A stretch of 64,000 nt of DNA from Azotobacter vinelandii CA (GCF_000380335.1 NC_021149.1:248001-312000), one strand, 5' to 3'; numbered from the stretch's first letter, positions 45,096-55,099 are shown. Notes: generated by a model from the letters alone, not told the origin. Translations and numbers: made by a program.

Positions 45096-45524
45096 TCAGC
45101 CGGCCGGGCGCTCGGCCAGCCAGCCTTCCAGTAACAGGGCGGCAGCCAGGGCGTCCACCGGGCGCCGACGGTAGCCGTCGCGCTGGCCTTGGGCCAGGCG
45201 ATAGCCCTTGGCTTCGAAGGTGGTCAGGCGTTCGTCGTGGGTATGCACCGGCAGACCGAAGCGGCCGTGCAGGCGGCGGGCGAAGCGCTCGGCGCGCTCG
45301 CTCATTTCGCTCGGCGTGCCGTCCATGTTCAGCGGCAGACCGACGACCATGGCGTCCGGTCGCCACTCCTTGACCAGTTGCTCGACTCGGCTCCAGTCGG
45401 GCACGCCGTTCTGCGCCTTGAGCACGCACAGCTCGCGGGCCTGGCCGGTGATCGCCTGGCCGACGGCGACACCGATCTGCCGGGTGCCGTAGTCGAAGCC
45501 GAGCAGCAGGCGCGGCCCGCTCAT
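45096..45524 (-). CDS. ruvX: Putative Holliday junction resolvase / pre-16S rRNA nuclease YqgF
   Basis: 142-residue RNase H-fold protein ([50 protein letters not shown]). The conserved acidic residues are intact. The family is linked to 16S rRNA 5' end maturation. It overlaps yqgE by four bases and precedes pyrR, as in Pseudomonas. Confidence 0.94.
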   Translation of the reverse strand: MSGPRLLLGFDYGTRQIGVAVGQAITGQARELCVLKAQNGVPDWSRVEQLVKEWRPDAMVVGLPLNMDGTPSEMSERAERFARRLHGRFGLPVHTHDERLTTFEAKGYRLAQGQRDGYRRRPVDALAAALLLEGWLAERPAG

Positions 45525-46093
45525 GCGTGGCCGGCCTGGGAGGTCAGCAGGGCGAGGTTGATGCCCAGGCGGGCGGCGGCGCCGGGCAGGCGCTGCTCGG
45601 CCGGGGTATCGAAGAGGATGGCGGGATCGGCCGGGCAGGTCAGCCAGGCGTTCTGCAGCAGTTCGGCTTCCAGTTGGCCGGCATCCCAGCCGGCATAGCC
45701 GAGGGCGATCAGGCAGCGTGCCGGACCGCTGCCGTCGGCGATGGCCAGCAGCGTGTCCTGGGAGGTGGACAGCGCCAGTTCGCCCAGGCCCAGGGTCGCC
45801 TGGAAGCTGTAGCCGGGCTCGTGCAGGACGAAGCCGCGGTCGGTCTGCACCGGGCCGCCGGTGTAGATCGGCAGGGCGCTGCGGTCCTCGCGGGGCGGAC
45901 TGTCCGGACGCAGCTGGGCGAGCACCTGGCCGAGGTCGAGTTCGCCCGGGCGGTTGACCACCAGACCCATGGCGCCCTGATCGTTGTGTTCGACCAGGTA
46001 GATCAGGGACTGGGCGAAGTTGGGATCGGCCAAGTGCGGCATGGCGATCAGGAAATGGTTCTTCAGGTACTGGGGGGCTGTATTCATTTTCAT
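45521..46093 (-). CDS. yqgE: UPF0301/DUF179 family protein YqgE
   Basis: 190-residue conserved protein of unknown function (NHFLIAMPHLADPNFAQSLIYLVEHNDQGAMGLVVNRP, YTGGPVQTDRGFVLH, GYAGWDAGQLEAEL). Always next to ruvX in this group. Confidence 0.93.
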   Translation of the reverse strand: MKMNTAPQYLKNHFLIAMPHLADPNFAQSLIYLVEHNDQGAMGLVVNRPGELDLGQVLAQLRPDSPPREDRSALPIYTGGPVQTDRGFVLHEPGYSFQATLGLGELALSTSQDTLLAIADGSGPARCLIALGYAGWDAGQLEAELLQNAWLTCPADPAILFDTPAEQRLPGAAARLGINLALLTSQAGHA

Positions 46094-46180
46094 CGGCCTA
46101 GTTTCGAGCTTAGGGGCGCAGGCTTCAAGAGTGGCACAGGCCGGTGCGGCGAGTCTGCACGATCGCTCCGGCGGAGCGCG

Positions 46181-47074
46181 TCAGTTGCTCGATAGCCGGT
46201 CGCCGCGCTCGAAACGCCAGGTGCGGATGATTTCCAGCCGGTCGATGTCGGCCAGGTCCCCGGTGAAGGGGGCATAAGGCGCGGCCAGGCGGACGATACG
46301 CTGCGCCGCCTGGTCCAGCTGGGGCTCGCCGGAGGATTCCAGGACCTGCACCTCGTAGAGGGTGCCGTCGCGGTTGATCGACACCAGCAGGCGCAGATGG
46401 CCGTAAAGGTGCTGGCGACGGGCGTCCTCGGGGTAGTTGAGGTTGCCGATCCTTTCCACCTTGCGGCGCCATTCCTCCTTGTACCAGGCGCCCTTGTCGC
46501 GCATGGTCGAGGCCGCGTTGAGGCGGTGGATCCGCGGACGCTTGGCGTAGCGCTGGGTTTCCTCGGCCAGCTCGGCCTCCAGGCTGGCGATCTCGCTGGA
46601 CAACTGGGCGCTGTCGAAGGTCGGCGTCGCCGGGAGCGGTGGCGCCGGCTTGGCCGGCTCGTGCTTGACCGGCGTCTTTTCCGGGCGCGGCTTGCGCGTC
46701 GCCAGCGCGGCCTTCGGTTCCTGTTTGGGAGCTGCCGGCGGCGCCGCGGGCGGCGGCGCGACCTGCTCGATCTCGGTGTCCTGGAAGGGCGCGGTTTCGC
46801 TGGTCTTGGGCTCGGCCTGGTGCTCCAGGGTGCCGCTGCCCTGCTGGTCGTCCTGGGCGAGGAAGTCGGCCTCCTTGGGCTTTTCCTCGCTCTTGAAGGT
46901 GGCCAGGGTGATCTCCAGGGTCTTGCTGACCTCGGCGGGCTTCGGCAGTTCGAAGCTGATACCGAGGATCAGGGCCAGGTGCAGCAGCGCGGCGAGGACC
47001 AGGGGCAGGCCCAGGCGATCCGCGGGACGGACGCCTTGGCGGGCGGGTACGGGCGGAGGAGAGGCTGCGGTCAT
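46181..47074 (-). CDS. TonB-family energy transducer (TonB3-like)
   Basis: 297 residues: one N-terminal membrane helix (LGLPLVLAALLHLALILGISF) with the conserved His, a long Pro/Ala/Lys/Glu-rich periplasmic linker, a short coiled coil, and a TonB_C domain (GHLRLLVSINRDGTLYEVQVLESSGEPQLDQAAQRIV). In P. aeruginosa the gene here, tonB3, is needed for twitching and pilus assembly rather than iron uptake. Lies between yqgE and gshB. Confidence 0.9.
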   Translation of the reverse strand: MTAASPPPVPARQGVRPADRLGLPLVLAALLHLALILGISFELPKPAEVSKTLEITLATFKSEEKPKEADFLAQDDQQGSGTLEHQAEPKTSETAPFQDTEIEQVAPPPAAPPAAPKQEPKAALATRKPRPEKTPVKHEPAKPAPPLPATPTFDSAQLSSEIASLEAELAEETQRYAKRPRIHRLNAASTMRDKGAWYKEEWRRKVERIGNLNYPEDARRQHLYGHLRLLVSINRDGTLYEVQVLESSGEPQLDQAAQRIVRLAAPYAPFTGDLADIDRLEIIRTWRFERGDRLSSN

Positions 47075-47167
47075 GGATCTTTCGGCTGGCTACGGATTGC
47101 CGCGCAGTCTGCCGAGGGGGCGGCGAAAAGTCCATGAACCAGGCGGTAGCTTCGTCGCCCCGGCGGC

Positions 47168-48124
47168 TCAGCCCCTGGCCGCCAGCCGCTGGGCGATCGC
47201 ATCCATCAGGCGCTCGCCGATGCGCGTGTCGTAGGCGTTGTCGATCTCGCGGATGCAGGTCGGGCTGGTGACGTTGATCTCCGTCAGGTGCTCGCCGATC
47301 ACGTCGAGTCCGACGAACAGCAGGCCGCGCCGGCGCAGTTCGGGGCCGACATGGGCGGCGATCTCGCGGTCGCGCTCGGTCAGCGGCTGGGCCACCCCGC
47401 GACCGCCGGCGGCGAGGTTGCCGCGGGTCTCGCCGGGGGCCGGGATGCGCGCCAGGCAGTAGGGAACGGGCTCGCCGTCGACCATCAGGATGCGCTTGTC
47501 GCCATCCTTGATCGCCGGCAGATAGCGTTGCGCCATGATCTGCCGGGCGCCGTGCTCGGTCAGCACTTCCAGTATCACCGACAGGTTGGGGTCGCCCTCG
47601 CGGTGGCGGAACACCGAGGCCCCGCCCATCTCGTCCAGTGGTTTGAGAATGACATCACCGTGCTCGGCGGCGAACTCGCGCAGAATGTCGGCACGCCGGC
47701 TCACCAGGGTCGGCGGCGTGAACTGCGGGAACTGGGTGGCGAAGAATTTCTCGTTGCAGTCGCGCAGGCTCTGCGGCCGGTTGACCACCAGGCAACCGGC
47801 CTTCTCGGCGAGTTCCAGCAGGTAGGTGGCGTACACGTATTCGCTGTTGAAGGGCGGGTCCTTGCGCATCAGGATCACGTCCAGGTCGCCCAGCGGGGTG
47901 TCGTTCTCCTCCTGTAGCTCGAACCAGCGCGCCGGGTCGTCGAACACCCTGAGGGGACGCATCCGCGCCCGCGCCTCGTTGCCGTGCTGGTAGAGATCCT
48001 GCGGTTCCATGTAGTGCAGCGACCAGCCGCGTGCCTGCGCACTCTGCAGCATGGCCAGCGAGCTGTCCTTCTTGAAGGAGATCTGCGCGATGGGGTCCAT
48101 GACGATCCCGAGGCGAATGCTCAT
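47168..48124 (-). CDS. gshB: Glutathione synthetase
   Basis: 318-residue ATP-grasp enzyme joining gamma-glutamylcysteine and glycine. Motifs RLGIVMDPIAQISFKKDSSLAML, LKPLDEMGGASVFR, GRGVAQPLTERD and EINVTSPTCIREID. ATG 48124. Divergent from pilG, as in Pseudomonas. Confidence 0.96.
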   Translation of the reverse strand: MSIRLGIVMDPIAQISFKKDSSLAMLQSAQARGWSLHYMEPQDLYQHGNEARARMRPLRVFDDPARWFELQEENDTPLGDLDVILMRKDPPFNSEYVYATYLLELAEKAGCLVVNRPQSLRDCNEKFFATQFPQFTPPTLVSRRADILREFAAEHGDVILKPLDEMGGASVFRHREGDPNLSVILEVLTEHGARQIMAQRYLPAIKDGDKRILMVDGEPVPYCLARIPAPGETRGNLAAGGRGVAQPLTERDREIAAHVGPELRRRGLLFVGLDVIGEHLTEINVTSPTCIREIDNAYDTRIGERLMDAIAQRLAARG

Positions 48125-48351
48125 GGGGTGTCCTCCGGGGAAAGGCGGCCGGAAGCGGCCGGGGTGCAAAGAGTGGAAGGGGCCCAGATTGGCGTCGGCC
48201 CGGCGCCCGGTCAAGAAAACCTTGAGCGGATGCACGTTGGGGAGGAGCGAGTTTGCCGAAAGGTCCCGGCGCTGGGGTGATCCTTCGCCGGCGAGTCCCA
48301 GGTGGCCCGGGAGCAACACGTGGTCGGCGGCCAGGAGGCCGGTAGGTGGAT

Positions 48352-48759
48352 ATGGAACATCATTCCGACGGTTTGAAGGTCATGGTGATCGACGACTCAA
48401 AGATGATTCGTCGCACTGCGGAAACCCTGCTGAAGAGGGTGGGGTGCGAGGTCATCACCGCCGTGGACGGCTTCGATGCCCTGGCCAAGATCGCCGACGG
48501 TCATCCGCGGATCATCTTCGTCGACATCGCGATGCCGCGCCTGGACGGCTACCAGACCTGCGCCCTGATCAAGAACAACAGCGCATTCAAGTCCACGCCG
48601 GTGATCATGCTGTCCTCCAGGGACGGCCTGTTCGACAAGGCCAAGGGACGTATCGTCGGTTCCGAGCAGTATCTGACCAAGCCCTTCGGCAAGGAAGAAC
48701 TGCTGGGCGCGATCAGGGCCCACGTGCCCGATTTCGTCCCGCTGGAACAAGCATCCTGA
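48352..48759 (+). CDS. pilG: PilG, CheY-like response regulator of type IV pili
   Basis: 135-residue single receiver domain: acidic pair in VMVIDDSKMIRR, phospho-Asp in IIFVDIAMPRLDG, Thr/Ser in MLSSRDG and Lys in YLTKPFG. Nearly the same length as Pseudomonas PilG, the regulator that promotes pilus extension. Start ATG 48352; a GTG two codons up is possible. It is the only survivor of the pilGHIJK-chp cluster, as the next gene is wrecked. Confidence 0.93.
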   Translation: MEHHSDGLKVMVIDDSKMIRRTAETLLKRVGCEVITAVDGFDALAKIADGHPRIIFVDIAMPRLDGYQTCALIKNNSAFKSTPVIMLSSRDGLFDKAKGRIVGSEQYLTKPFGKEELLGAIRAHVPDFVPLEQAS

Positions 48760-48797
48760 ACGCCGGCCGCGCCGCCTTATTCCGCATGGGGAAATCC

Positions 48798-48880
48798 ATG
48801 GCTCGAATCTCGAACTCTGATTGTCGATGATTCGCCGGCCGGGACGTACAAGCTGGCCGCGTTGCCGAGCTGGAGGCGCT
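48798..48880 (+). pseudogene. pilH: N-terminal scrap of pilH
   Basis: ATGGCTCGAATC (MARI) is followed, after a short insertion and frameshift, by LIVDDSPAGTYKLAAL, which matches the start of PilH (MARILIVDDSPTEMYKLTAML). Nothing recognisable follows; pilI, pilJ, pilK and chpA are absent and unrelated genes begin by 49112. The position 38 bases after pilG is the normal pilH position. Confidence 0.8.
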
Positions 48881-49111
48881 CTACGCGCATCGCGCCGACG
48901 GTGGAGAGCCGGCGGGTCTCGAATACGCCGGCAAGCGTCGCGCACCGCGCCATCTCGGCGATCGGCCCGGAAGCCGTTCGCGGCTGACGCGCTTTCGGCG
49001 GGCCGCGAAGGGGCGAGCGGAGCGAGTCATGCTCGTTTGCCACTCGCAAACTCTGCTTCCTCAGCCGATCTTGCCTTGCCGGGTCGCGAACAGGTTCTGG
49101 CGCCGAAGCGC

Positions 49112-49831
49112 TCAGAAATCCCCCCACAACTGCTGGGCCACGCTCAGCGCCACCACCGGCGCCGTCTCGGTGCGCAGTACCCGCGGACCGAGGCGGGCGG
49201 CCCGATAGCCGGCTCGCCGCGCCGCGTCCACCTCCGTCTCGGACAGGCCGCCCTCGGGGCCGATCAGGAAGGCCAGCGAGGCCGGCCGGGCATGGCTGGC
49301 CAGGGGCTCGGCGAACGGGTGCAGGACCAGCTTCAGTTCGGCCTCGATACCCTTCAGCCAGTCTTCCAGCGGTGCCGGAGGGTGGATCGTCGGCAGCACC
49401 GAGCGGCCGCACTGCTCGCAGGCGCTGATGGCGATCTGCTGCCAGTGGGCCAGGCGCTTGTCGGCGCGCTCGTCCTTCAGGCGTACCTCGCAGCGCTCGC
49501 TGAGCAGCGGGGTGATTTCCGCCACGCCCAGTTCGGTGGCCTTCTGGATCGCCCAGTCCATCCGCTCGCCGCGCGACAGGCCCTGGCCCAGATGGATGCG
49601 CAGCGGCGATTCGGCCAGGCCGGGAAGCTGTTCGCGCAGCTCCACCCGCACGCTCTTCTTGCCCACCTCGACCAGTTCGCCGCGGAACTCCCGGCCGCTG
49701 CCGTCGAACAGTTGCACGGCATCGCCCGGGGCGAGCCTGAGCACGCGGCCGATATAGTGGGCCTGGGCTTCCGGCAGATCGAGGAGGCCGAGGGCGAGGG
49801 GGGCGTCGATGAAGAAGCGGGACAGGCGCAT
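49112..49831 (-). CDS. rsmE: 16S rRNA (uracil1498-N3)-methyltransferase
   Basis: 239-residue SPOUT-type methyltransferase: HYIGRVLRLAPGDAVQLFDG PUA-like N-terminus, ERMDWAIQKATELGVAEITPLLSERC, and the knot region FLIGPEGGLSETE and LGPRVLRTETAPVVALS. In Pseudomonas it lies near bioA, as here. Confidence 0.95.
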   Translation of the reverse strand: MRLSRFFIDAPLALGLLDLPEAQAHYIGRVLRLAPGDAVQLFDGSGREFRGELVEVGKKSVRVELREQLPGLAESPLRIHLGQGLSRGERMDWAIQKATELGVAEITPLLSERCEVRLKDERADKRLAHWQQIAISACEQCGRSVLPTIHPPAPLEDWLKGIEAELKLVLHPFAEPLASHARPASLAFLIGPEGGLSETEVDAARRAGYRAARLGPRVLRTETAPVVALSVAQQLWGDF

Positions 49832-49973
49832 CGGGTCATCCGGTCGGCGGGAAAAAGGCCTGCAAGCTTAAACGCTGATAGCGGCGGACTTGTAGTGGCT
49901 TGCCGCGGGCGGCGAATCCTGCGAAAAACCGCGGCGGCCCGGCCCGGGCGGTTCAAGAGGAAAAGGAGTGGCG

Positions 49974-50513
49974 ATGTTCGAGATCCAGCCGTGGAATCCC
50001 GAGGAATACCGGGCGCAGACCCGCAAGAGCAGCCTGATCGTGGTGGCGATCTTCGCCGTGCTGGGGATGGGCTTGTCGACCCTGGCGGTGCAGTTGTTCG
50101 GCACGCCGGGCGGCGACAACCTGCGCTACAACCTCGGCGGAGTGATCGCCGGAACGATCCTCACCGCCGCGATCCTGCGCGGCTACCTGAGCCGGCAGCC
50201 GTGGATGGCGGCGGCGGTGTACGGCTGGCGGCTCAGGCGCAGCCTGATGAGCATCACCAACGCCATGCACTGCGTCGAGCGGGGCGTGGCCGCCGGCGAT
50301 CCGCCGGCCATGCGGCTGCTGCGCTTTTACCACCTGGGCCTCGCCCAGATGTACCGGCTCGATGGCAACTCCAGCGCTCTGGGCCAGATGCTCGACGAGA
50401 TCGACCGGCACAAGGCGTCTATGGAGGCAAAAGGGCTGGATACCGAGCAGACTCGCCTGCATCCCGGCTGGGTCGAGGAGGTGAAGGCGGCATTCCCGGC
50501 ACGCGGTAAATAA
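49974..50513 (+). CDS. DUF3087 family membrane protein
   Basis: 179 residues with two N-terminal hydrophobic helices (SLIVVAIFAVLGMGLSTLAVQLF and NLGGVIAGTILTAAIL) and a cytoplasmic helical tail ending LHPGWVEEVKAAFPARGK. It matches the DUF3087 family of pseudomonads; function unknown. AAAAGGAG lies five bases before the ATG at 49974. Confidence 0.85.
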   Translation: MFEIQPWNPEEYRAQTRKSSLIVVAIFAVLGMGLSTLAVQLFGTPGGDNLRYNLGGVIAGTILTAAILRGYLSRQPWMAAAVYGWRLRRSLMSITNAMHCVERGVAAGDPPAMRLLRFYHLGLAQMYRLDGNSSALGQMLDEIDRHKASMEAKGLDTEQTRLHPGWVEEVKAAFPARGK

Positions 50514-50585
50514 CCCCGGAGAAACGCTGCCGCTCACCCATGCGCCGGAGCGGGCAGGACGAGCGCGGGCATGGCCGGGCCGGCT

Positions 50586-51992
50586 TCAGCCCGGATCGTG
50601 GAAGGTCTGCGGCCCGCCGGTCGGTAGCGCCACGCCGACCGCGTCGCGGGTGGCCAGGTCGATGCCCTCGCTGGCCACTTCGGCGAGGAAGTCGATCTGT
50701 TCCGGGGTTATCACGTAGGGCGGCAGGAAGTACACCACGCTGCCCAGCGGGCGCAGCAGGGCGCCGCGGGAGAGGGCGTGCTCGTAGACCTTCAAGCCGC
50801 GCCGCTCCTGCCAGGGATAGGCGACCTTGCCGGCCTTCTCGGCGACCATCTCGATGGCCAGGGCCATGCCGGTCTGGCGCACCTCGGCGACGTGCGGGTG
50901 GTCCTTGAGGTGTTCGGTGGCCCGGGCCATGCGCGCGGCCAGGGCCTTGTTGCGCTCGATGACGTTGTCCTGCTCGAAGATGTCCAGGGTCGCCAGGGCG
51001 GCGGCACAGGCCAGCGGGTTGCCGGTGTAGGTGTGCGAGTGCAGGAAGGCGCGCAGGCTGGCGTAGTCGTCGTAGAACGCCCGGTAGACGGTGTCGGTGG
51101 TGAGCACCGCGGCCATCGGCAGGTAGCCGCCGGTGAGCGCCTTGGACAGTACCAGGAAATCCGGAACGATGCCGGCCTGCTCGCAGGCGAACAGCGTGCC
51201 CGTGCGGCCGAAGCCGACGGCGATCTCGTCGTGGATCAGGTGCACCTCATAGCGATCGCAGGCCTCGCGCAGGAGTTCGAGGTAGACCGGGTGGTACATG
51301 CGCATGCCGCCGGCGCCCTGGATCAGCGGCTCGACGATCACCGCGGCGATCTCGTCGCGATGCTCGGCCAGGGTCCGCTCCATGTGGGCGAACATCGCCC
51401 GCGAGTGCGCCTCCCAGCTCATTCCCTCCGGGCGCAGGTAGCAGTCCGGGCTCGGCACCTTGATGGTATCGAGCAGCAGCGCCTTGTAGGTGTCGGTGAA
51501 CAGCGCCACGTCGCCCACCGACATGGCCGCCACCGTCTCGCCGTGATAGCTGTTGGTCAGGGTGACGAAGCGCTTCTTGCCCGTCCGCCCGCAGTTGCGC
51601 CAGTAGTGGAAGCTCATCTTCAGCGCCACCTCGATGCCCGAGGAGCCGTTGTCGGCGTAGAACACCCGCGACAATCCCGCCGGCGTGATCGCCACCAGGC
51701 GTTCCGAGAGTTCGATGGCCGGCTGGTGGCTGAAGCCGGCGAGCATCACATGCTCCAGGCTCTCCAGTTGCTCCCTGATCCGCGCGTTGATCCGCGGGTT
51801 GGCGTGGCCGAACACGTTGACCCACCAGGAGCCGACCGCGTCCAGGTAGCGCTTGCCGTCGAAGTCCTCCAGCCATACCCCCTCGCCGCGGCGGATCGGG
51901 ATCAGTGGCAGGCGTTCGTGATCCTTCATCTGGGTACAGGGATGCCAGAGCACGGCGAGGTCGCGCTGCATCCAGTCGGCGTTGAGGCTCAT
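50586..51992 (-). CDS. bioA: Adenosylmethionine-8-amino-7-oxononanoate aminotransferase
   Basis: 468-residue PLP enzyme making DAPA from KAPA with SAM as amino donor, in biotin synthesis. The PLP lysine is in VLSKALTGGYLPMAAVLT; LWHPCTQMKDHE, VGSWWVNVFGHANPRIN, LTNSYHGETVAAMSVGD and LIHDEIAVGFGRTG are typical. Start ATG 51992. Stands apart from other bio genes, next to rsmE as in Pseudomonas. Confidence 0.95.
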   Translation of the reverse strand: MSLNADWMQRDLAVLWHPCTQMKDHERLPLIPIRRGEGVWLEDFDGKRYLDAVGSWWVNVFGHANPRINARIREQLESLEHVMLAGFSHQPAIELSERLVAITPAGLSRVFYADNGSSGIEVALKMSFHYWRNCGRTGKKRFVTLTNSYHGETVAAMSVGDVALFTDTYKALLLDTIKVPSPDCYLRPEGMSWEAHSRAMFAHMERTLAEHRDEIAAVIVEPLIQGAGGMRMYHPVYLELLREACDRYEVHLIHDEIAVGFGRTGTLFACEQAGIVPDFLVLSKALTGGYLPMAAVLTTDTVYRAFYDDYASLRAFLHSHTYTGNPLACAAALATLDIFEQDNVIERNKALAARMARATEHLKDHPHVAEVRQTGMALAIEMVAEKAGKVAYPWQERRGLKVYEHALSRGALLRPLGSVVYFLPPYVITPEQIDFLAEVASEGIDLATRDAVGVALPTGGPQTFHDPG

Positions 51993-52151
51993 GGGCGCTC
52001 TCCTGGAAAACACCGGCGAGAGCCTAGCAGAGCCGCGCCGCGCTTTCTGCCCGGCAATGGGCATGGCTGGCTGCCAGCAAGGCGCTCGCGTATGCTCGCC
52101 TCGCCGCGCACGGGGGTGCCCGGCAACTCTTTGAATCGGGGGCGAAAAGAC

Positions 52152-53666
52152 ATGTTCCGGAGCTGGCTGCGGGGGACCGCACTTGTCGGGATGGGGCTGT
52201 TCAGTGTGGTAGTGCTGGGCAAGGAGAAACAGCCGACGGCGCTGGTCGTCGGCGGCGGCCTGGCCGGTCTGGCCGCGGCCTGGGAGCTGCAGCGCGATGG
52301 CTGGCAGGTCACCCTGCTGGAGGCGCGCTCCGGCGTCGGCGGCCGTTCCGGCCTGGCCGGCGGCGAATGGATCGGCAGCGCCAAGGCCCAGCCGCTGCTC
52401 AACGACTACCTCGCGCGTCTCAAGCTGAAGACCCAGCCGGCGCCCGAGGCGGTGCGCGGCACCGGCTACCTGATCGACGGCGCCTATTTCAGCGCCGCCG
52501 AACTGGCCAGTCGGCAGCCGGCCACCGCCGAAGGCCTGAAGCGCTACGAGCAGGCGATCGGCGCGCTGGCGGCGTCGATCAAGGACCCGCTCGATCCGGC
52601 CTCCGACCGCAAGCTGTTCGCCCTCGACCAGGGCAACGCGGCGCGCTGGTTGGACGAACTGAACCTGCCGATCACCGCCCGCCAATTGGTCAACCAGCGC
52701 ATCCGTTCGCACTACGACGAGCCGTCGCGCCTGTCGCTGCTCTATCTCGCCCAGCAGACCCGGGTCTACCACGGCATCGACGCCGGCGAGCTGCGTGTCG
52801 CCCGCCTGCCCGGCGGCAGCCAGGTGCTCGCCCAGGCCCTGGCCAAGGAGCTGAAGACGGTCAAGACCGGCGTGCGGGTATCCGCCATCAGCCAGGACCG
52901 CGCGGGCGTGACGGCCAAGGTCGGCGACGTCGGCTACAGCGCCGATTACCTGGTGCTGGCCGTGCCGCTGCGCGCCCTCGGGCAGATCCAGTTCAGCCCG
53001 GCGCTGCCGGAACGGCATCGCGGCGCGCTGCAGAGCACCAACTATGGCTGGCGCGACCAGTTGCTGCTGAAGTTCAAGAGCCCGGTATGGGAGAGCAAGG
53101 CGCGCCTGAGCGGCAACATCTACAGCAACCAGGGCCTGGGCATGCTGTGGGTCGAACCGGCGACCAAGGGCGGCGCCAACGTGCTGATCAACCTGTCCGG
53201 CGACAACGCCCGCCTGCTGAAGGCCTTCGGCGACCGCCAGGTGGCCGACCAGTTGCTGATCCGCCTGCACGAGCACTATCCCAAGGCGCGCGGCGCTTTC
53301 GCCGGCTACGAGATCCGCCGCTACAGCGGCGACAACGGCCTCGGCGGCGCCTACCTGGCCTACGGACCGGGGCAGATCAGCCGCTACTGGCGGCTCTGGG
53401 AGCAGCCGCTGGAGCGTGTGGCCTTCGCCGGCGAACACACCGATCCGCTCTATCCGGGCACCCTGGAAGGAGCCCTGCGCAGCGGCCGGCGCGCCGCCGA
53501 GCAGTTGCGCGAACTGCATGCCGGACGGCCGGTACCGGCACCGCGGATCACCCGCCTGGACCAGCCGGCGCCGCCGCCGGCCGGGGCCGCGCTGGTGGCC
53601 GGGCAACCGGCCGAGAACGAGCGCGGGACGGGCTTTTTCTCCCGCCTGACCCGGCTGTTCCGCTGA
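52152..53666 (+). CDS. FAD-dependent amine oxidase-like protein
   Basis: 504 residues: an N-terminal hydrophobic segment (TALVGMGLFSVVVLG), then an FAD-binding Rossmann motif ALVVGGGLAGLAAAWELQRDGWQVTLLEAR with the GGRSG that follows in monoamine-oxidase-type proteins, and a C-terminal FAD contact FAGEHTDPLYPGTLEGALRSG. The substrate is unknown. A related gene lies beside bioA in Pseudomonas. The start at 52152 is chosen because the frame upstream overlaps bioA antisense. Confidence 0.88.
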   Translation: MFRSWLRGTALVGMGLFSVVVLGKEKQPTALVVGGGLAGLAAAWELQRDGWQVTLLEARSGVGGRSGLAGGEWIGSAKAQPLLNDYLARLKLKTQPAPEAVRGTGYLIDGAYFSAAELASRQPATAEGLKRYEQAIGALAASIKDPLDPASDRKLFALDQGNAARWLDELNLPITARQLVNQRIRSHYDEPSRLSLLYLAQQTRVYHGIDAGELRVARLPGGSQVLAQALAKELKTVKTGVRVSAISQDRAGVTAKVGDVGYSADYLVLAVPLRALGQIQFSPALPERHRGALQSTNYGWRDQLLLKFKSPVWESKARLSGNIYSNQGLGMLWVEPATKGGANVLINLSGDNARLLKAFGDRQVADQLLIRLHEHYPKARGAFAGYEIRRYSGDNGLGGAYLAYGPGQISRYWRLWEQPLERVAFAGEHTDPLYPGTLEGALRSGRRAAEQLRELHAGRPVPAPRITRLDQPAPPPAGAALVAGQPAENERGTGFFSRLTRLFR

Positions 53667-53840
53667 GGAGCCGAGGGCCCGCCGGCACTACTCTCCACGA
53701 GCCGCGTGGAATAGTGCCGGCAGGCCGGGGGCGCGGCCCGCGCTCGCTCGATGATCGAGCGGTTCGATCCTTTCGAGCGAAAATTTCCACTTTAAATCGA
53801 TGGATAAGCCGTTAGGCTGTGCGCATCCCCGAGCCAAGGA

Positions 53841-54404
53841 ATGTCGTACATGCAATGGCGCAATTCCCCCCTTCGTTTCGGCCTGGTCGGCATCCTGCTG
53901 CACTGGTCGGTGGCGCTGACGGTCTTCGGCCTGTTCGGCCTGGGCCTGTGGATGCGCGGTCTGGACTACTACAGCCCCTGGTACCGCACCGCCCCGGACA
54001 TCCACAAGAGCATCGGCATCCTGCTGTTCCTGGTCATGCTGCTGCGCCTCGCCTGGCGCTTCGTCAGCCCGCCGCCGGAGCCCCTGCCCGGCCACGGCCC
54101 GCTGACCCGGCTGGGTAGCCGGATCGGTCACGCCTTGCTCTACCTCGGGCTGTTCGCGCTGATGATCAGCGGCTACCTGATTTCCACCGCCGACGGCCGG
54201 CCGATTTCGGTGTTCGGCTGGTTCGAGGTGCCGGCGCTGCTCAGCGGCCTGCCCAATCAGGAGGACGCCGCCGGCGAGGTGCATGAACTGCTCGCCTGGG
54301 GACTGGTCGGACTGGCCATCGTGCATGCCCTGGCCGCCCTGAAACACCACTTCATCGACCGTGACGCGACGCTGCTGCGCATGCTCGGACGCGACACCCG
54401 CTAA
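53841..54404 (+). CDS. Cytochrome b561 family protein
   Basis: 187-residue inner-membrane diheme protein with four helices. Heme-ligand histidines are in [55 protein letters not shown] region and [32 protein letters not shown]. It passes electrons between quinones and other carriers. Twelve bases before yceI, with which it is often paired. Confidence 0.93.
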   Translation: MSYMQWRNSPLRFGLVGILLHWSVALTVFGLFGLGLWMRGLDYYSPWYRTAPDIHKSIGILLFLVMLLRLAWRFVSPPPEPLPGHGPLTRLGSRIGHALLYLGLFALMISGYLISTADGRPISVFGWFEVPALLSGLPNQEDAAGEVHELLAWGLVGLAIVHALAALKHHFIDRDATLLRMLGRDTR

Positions 54405-54415
54405 GGAGAAAAACC

Positions 54416-54994
54416 ATGCTGAAGAAAACGCTCGCCGCCCTGGCCCTGGGTTCCGCCCTGCTGGGCGCCGGACAGGCCATGGCCGCCGACTACGTGATCG
54501 ACAAGGAAGGCCAGCATGCCTTCGTCAACTTCAAGATCAGCCACCTGGGCTACAGCTGGCTGTACGGCACCTTCCGCGACTTCGACGGTAGCTTCAGCTT
54601 CGACGCCGCCAAGCCCGAGGCGAGCAAGGTCAAGGTGAACCTGAAGACCGCCAGCGTCGACTCCAACCACGCCGAGCGCGACAAGCACATACGCAGCGCG
54701 GACTTTCTCAATGTCGCCAAGCACCCGACCGCGACCTTCGAGTCCACCGGGGTCAAGTCCACCGGCCAGGATACCTTCGATATCACCGGCAACCTGAGTC
54801 TCAACGGCGTGACCAAGCCGGTGGTGATCGCCGCCAGGTTCATCGGCGAGGGCAAGGACCCCTGGGGCGGCTACCGTGCCGGCTTCGAGGGCGGCACCAA
54901 GCTGAAGCTGAAGGACTTCGGCATCCAGAAGGACCTCGGTCCGGCCTCCCAGGAAGTGGACCTGATCATCTCGGTGGAAGGCGTGCGCCAGTAA
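54416..54994 (+). CDS. yceI: YceI family periplasmic lipid-binding protein
   Basis: 192 residues, signal peptide ending GQAMA (about residue 23), then a lipocalin-like YceI fold ([60 protein letters not shown]). Binds isoprenoid or fatty ligands. Behind the b561 gene; RBS AAGGAG. Confidence 0.94.
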   Translation: MLKKTLAALALGSALLGAGQAMAADYVIDKEGQHAFVNFKISHLGYSWLYGTFRDFDGSFSFDAAKPEASKVKVNLKTASVDSNHAERDKHIRSADFLNVAKHPTATFESTGVKSTGQDTFDITGNLSLNGVTKPVVIAARFIGEGKDPWGGYRAGFEGGTKLKLKDFGIQKDLGPASQEVDLIISVEGVRQ

Positions 54995-55072
54995 AGGGCG
55001 AGGAGCCGTTGGCGAAAAGGCCGGCTGGGCGGAGCGCGCGCGAGCCCGGCCAGCCGGCAGCAGAGAAGACCG

Positions 55073-55099
55073 ATGCCCGTATCGCAAGATGCGGGCATT
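55073..55099 (+). terminator. Hairpin after yceI
   Basis: 11-base stem ATGCCCGTATC/GATGCGGGCAT (one G-T pair), 78 bases after yceI. No long T-run, so a weak or Rho-assisted terminator. Confidence 0.45.

Noticed and set aside
48777-49412. Minus-strand frame of about 211 codons overlapping pilH remnant and rsmE
   Set aside because: Mostly antisense or wrong-frame rsmE sequence; no conserved motif and no RBS.
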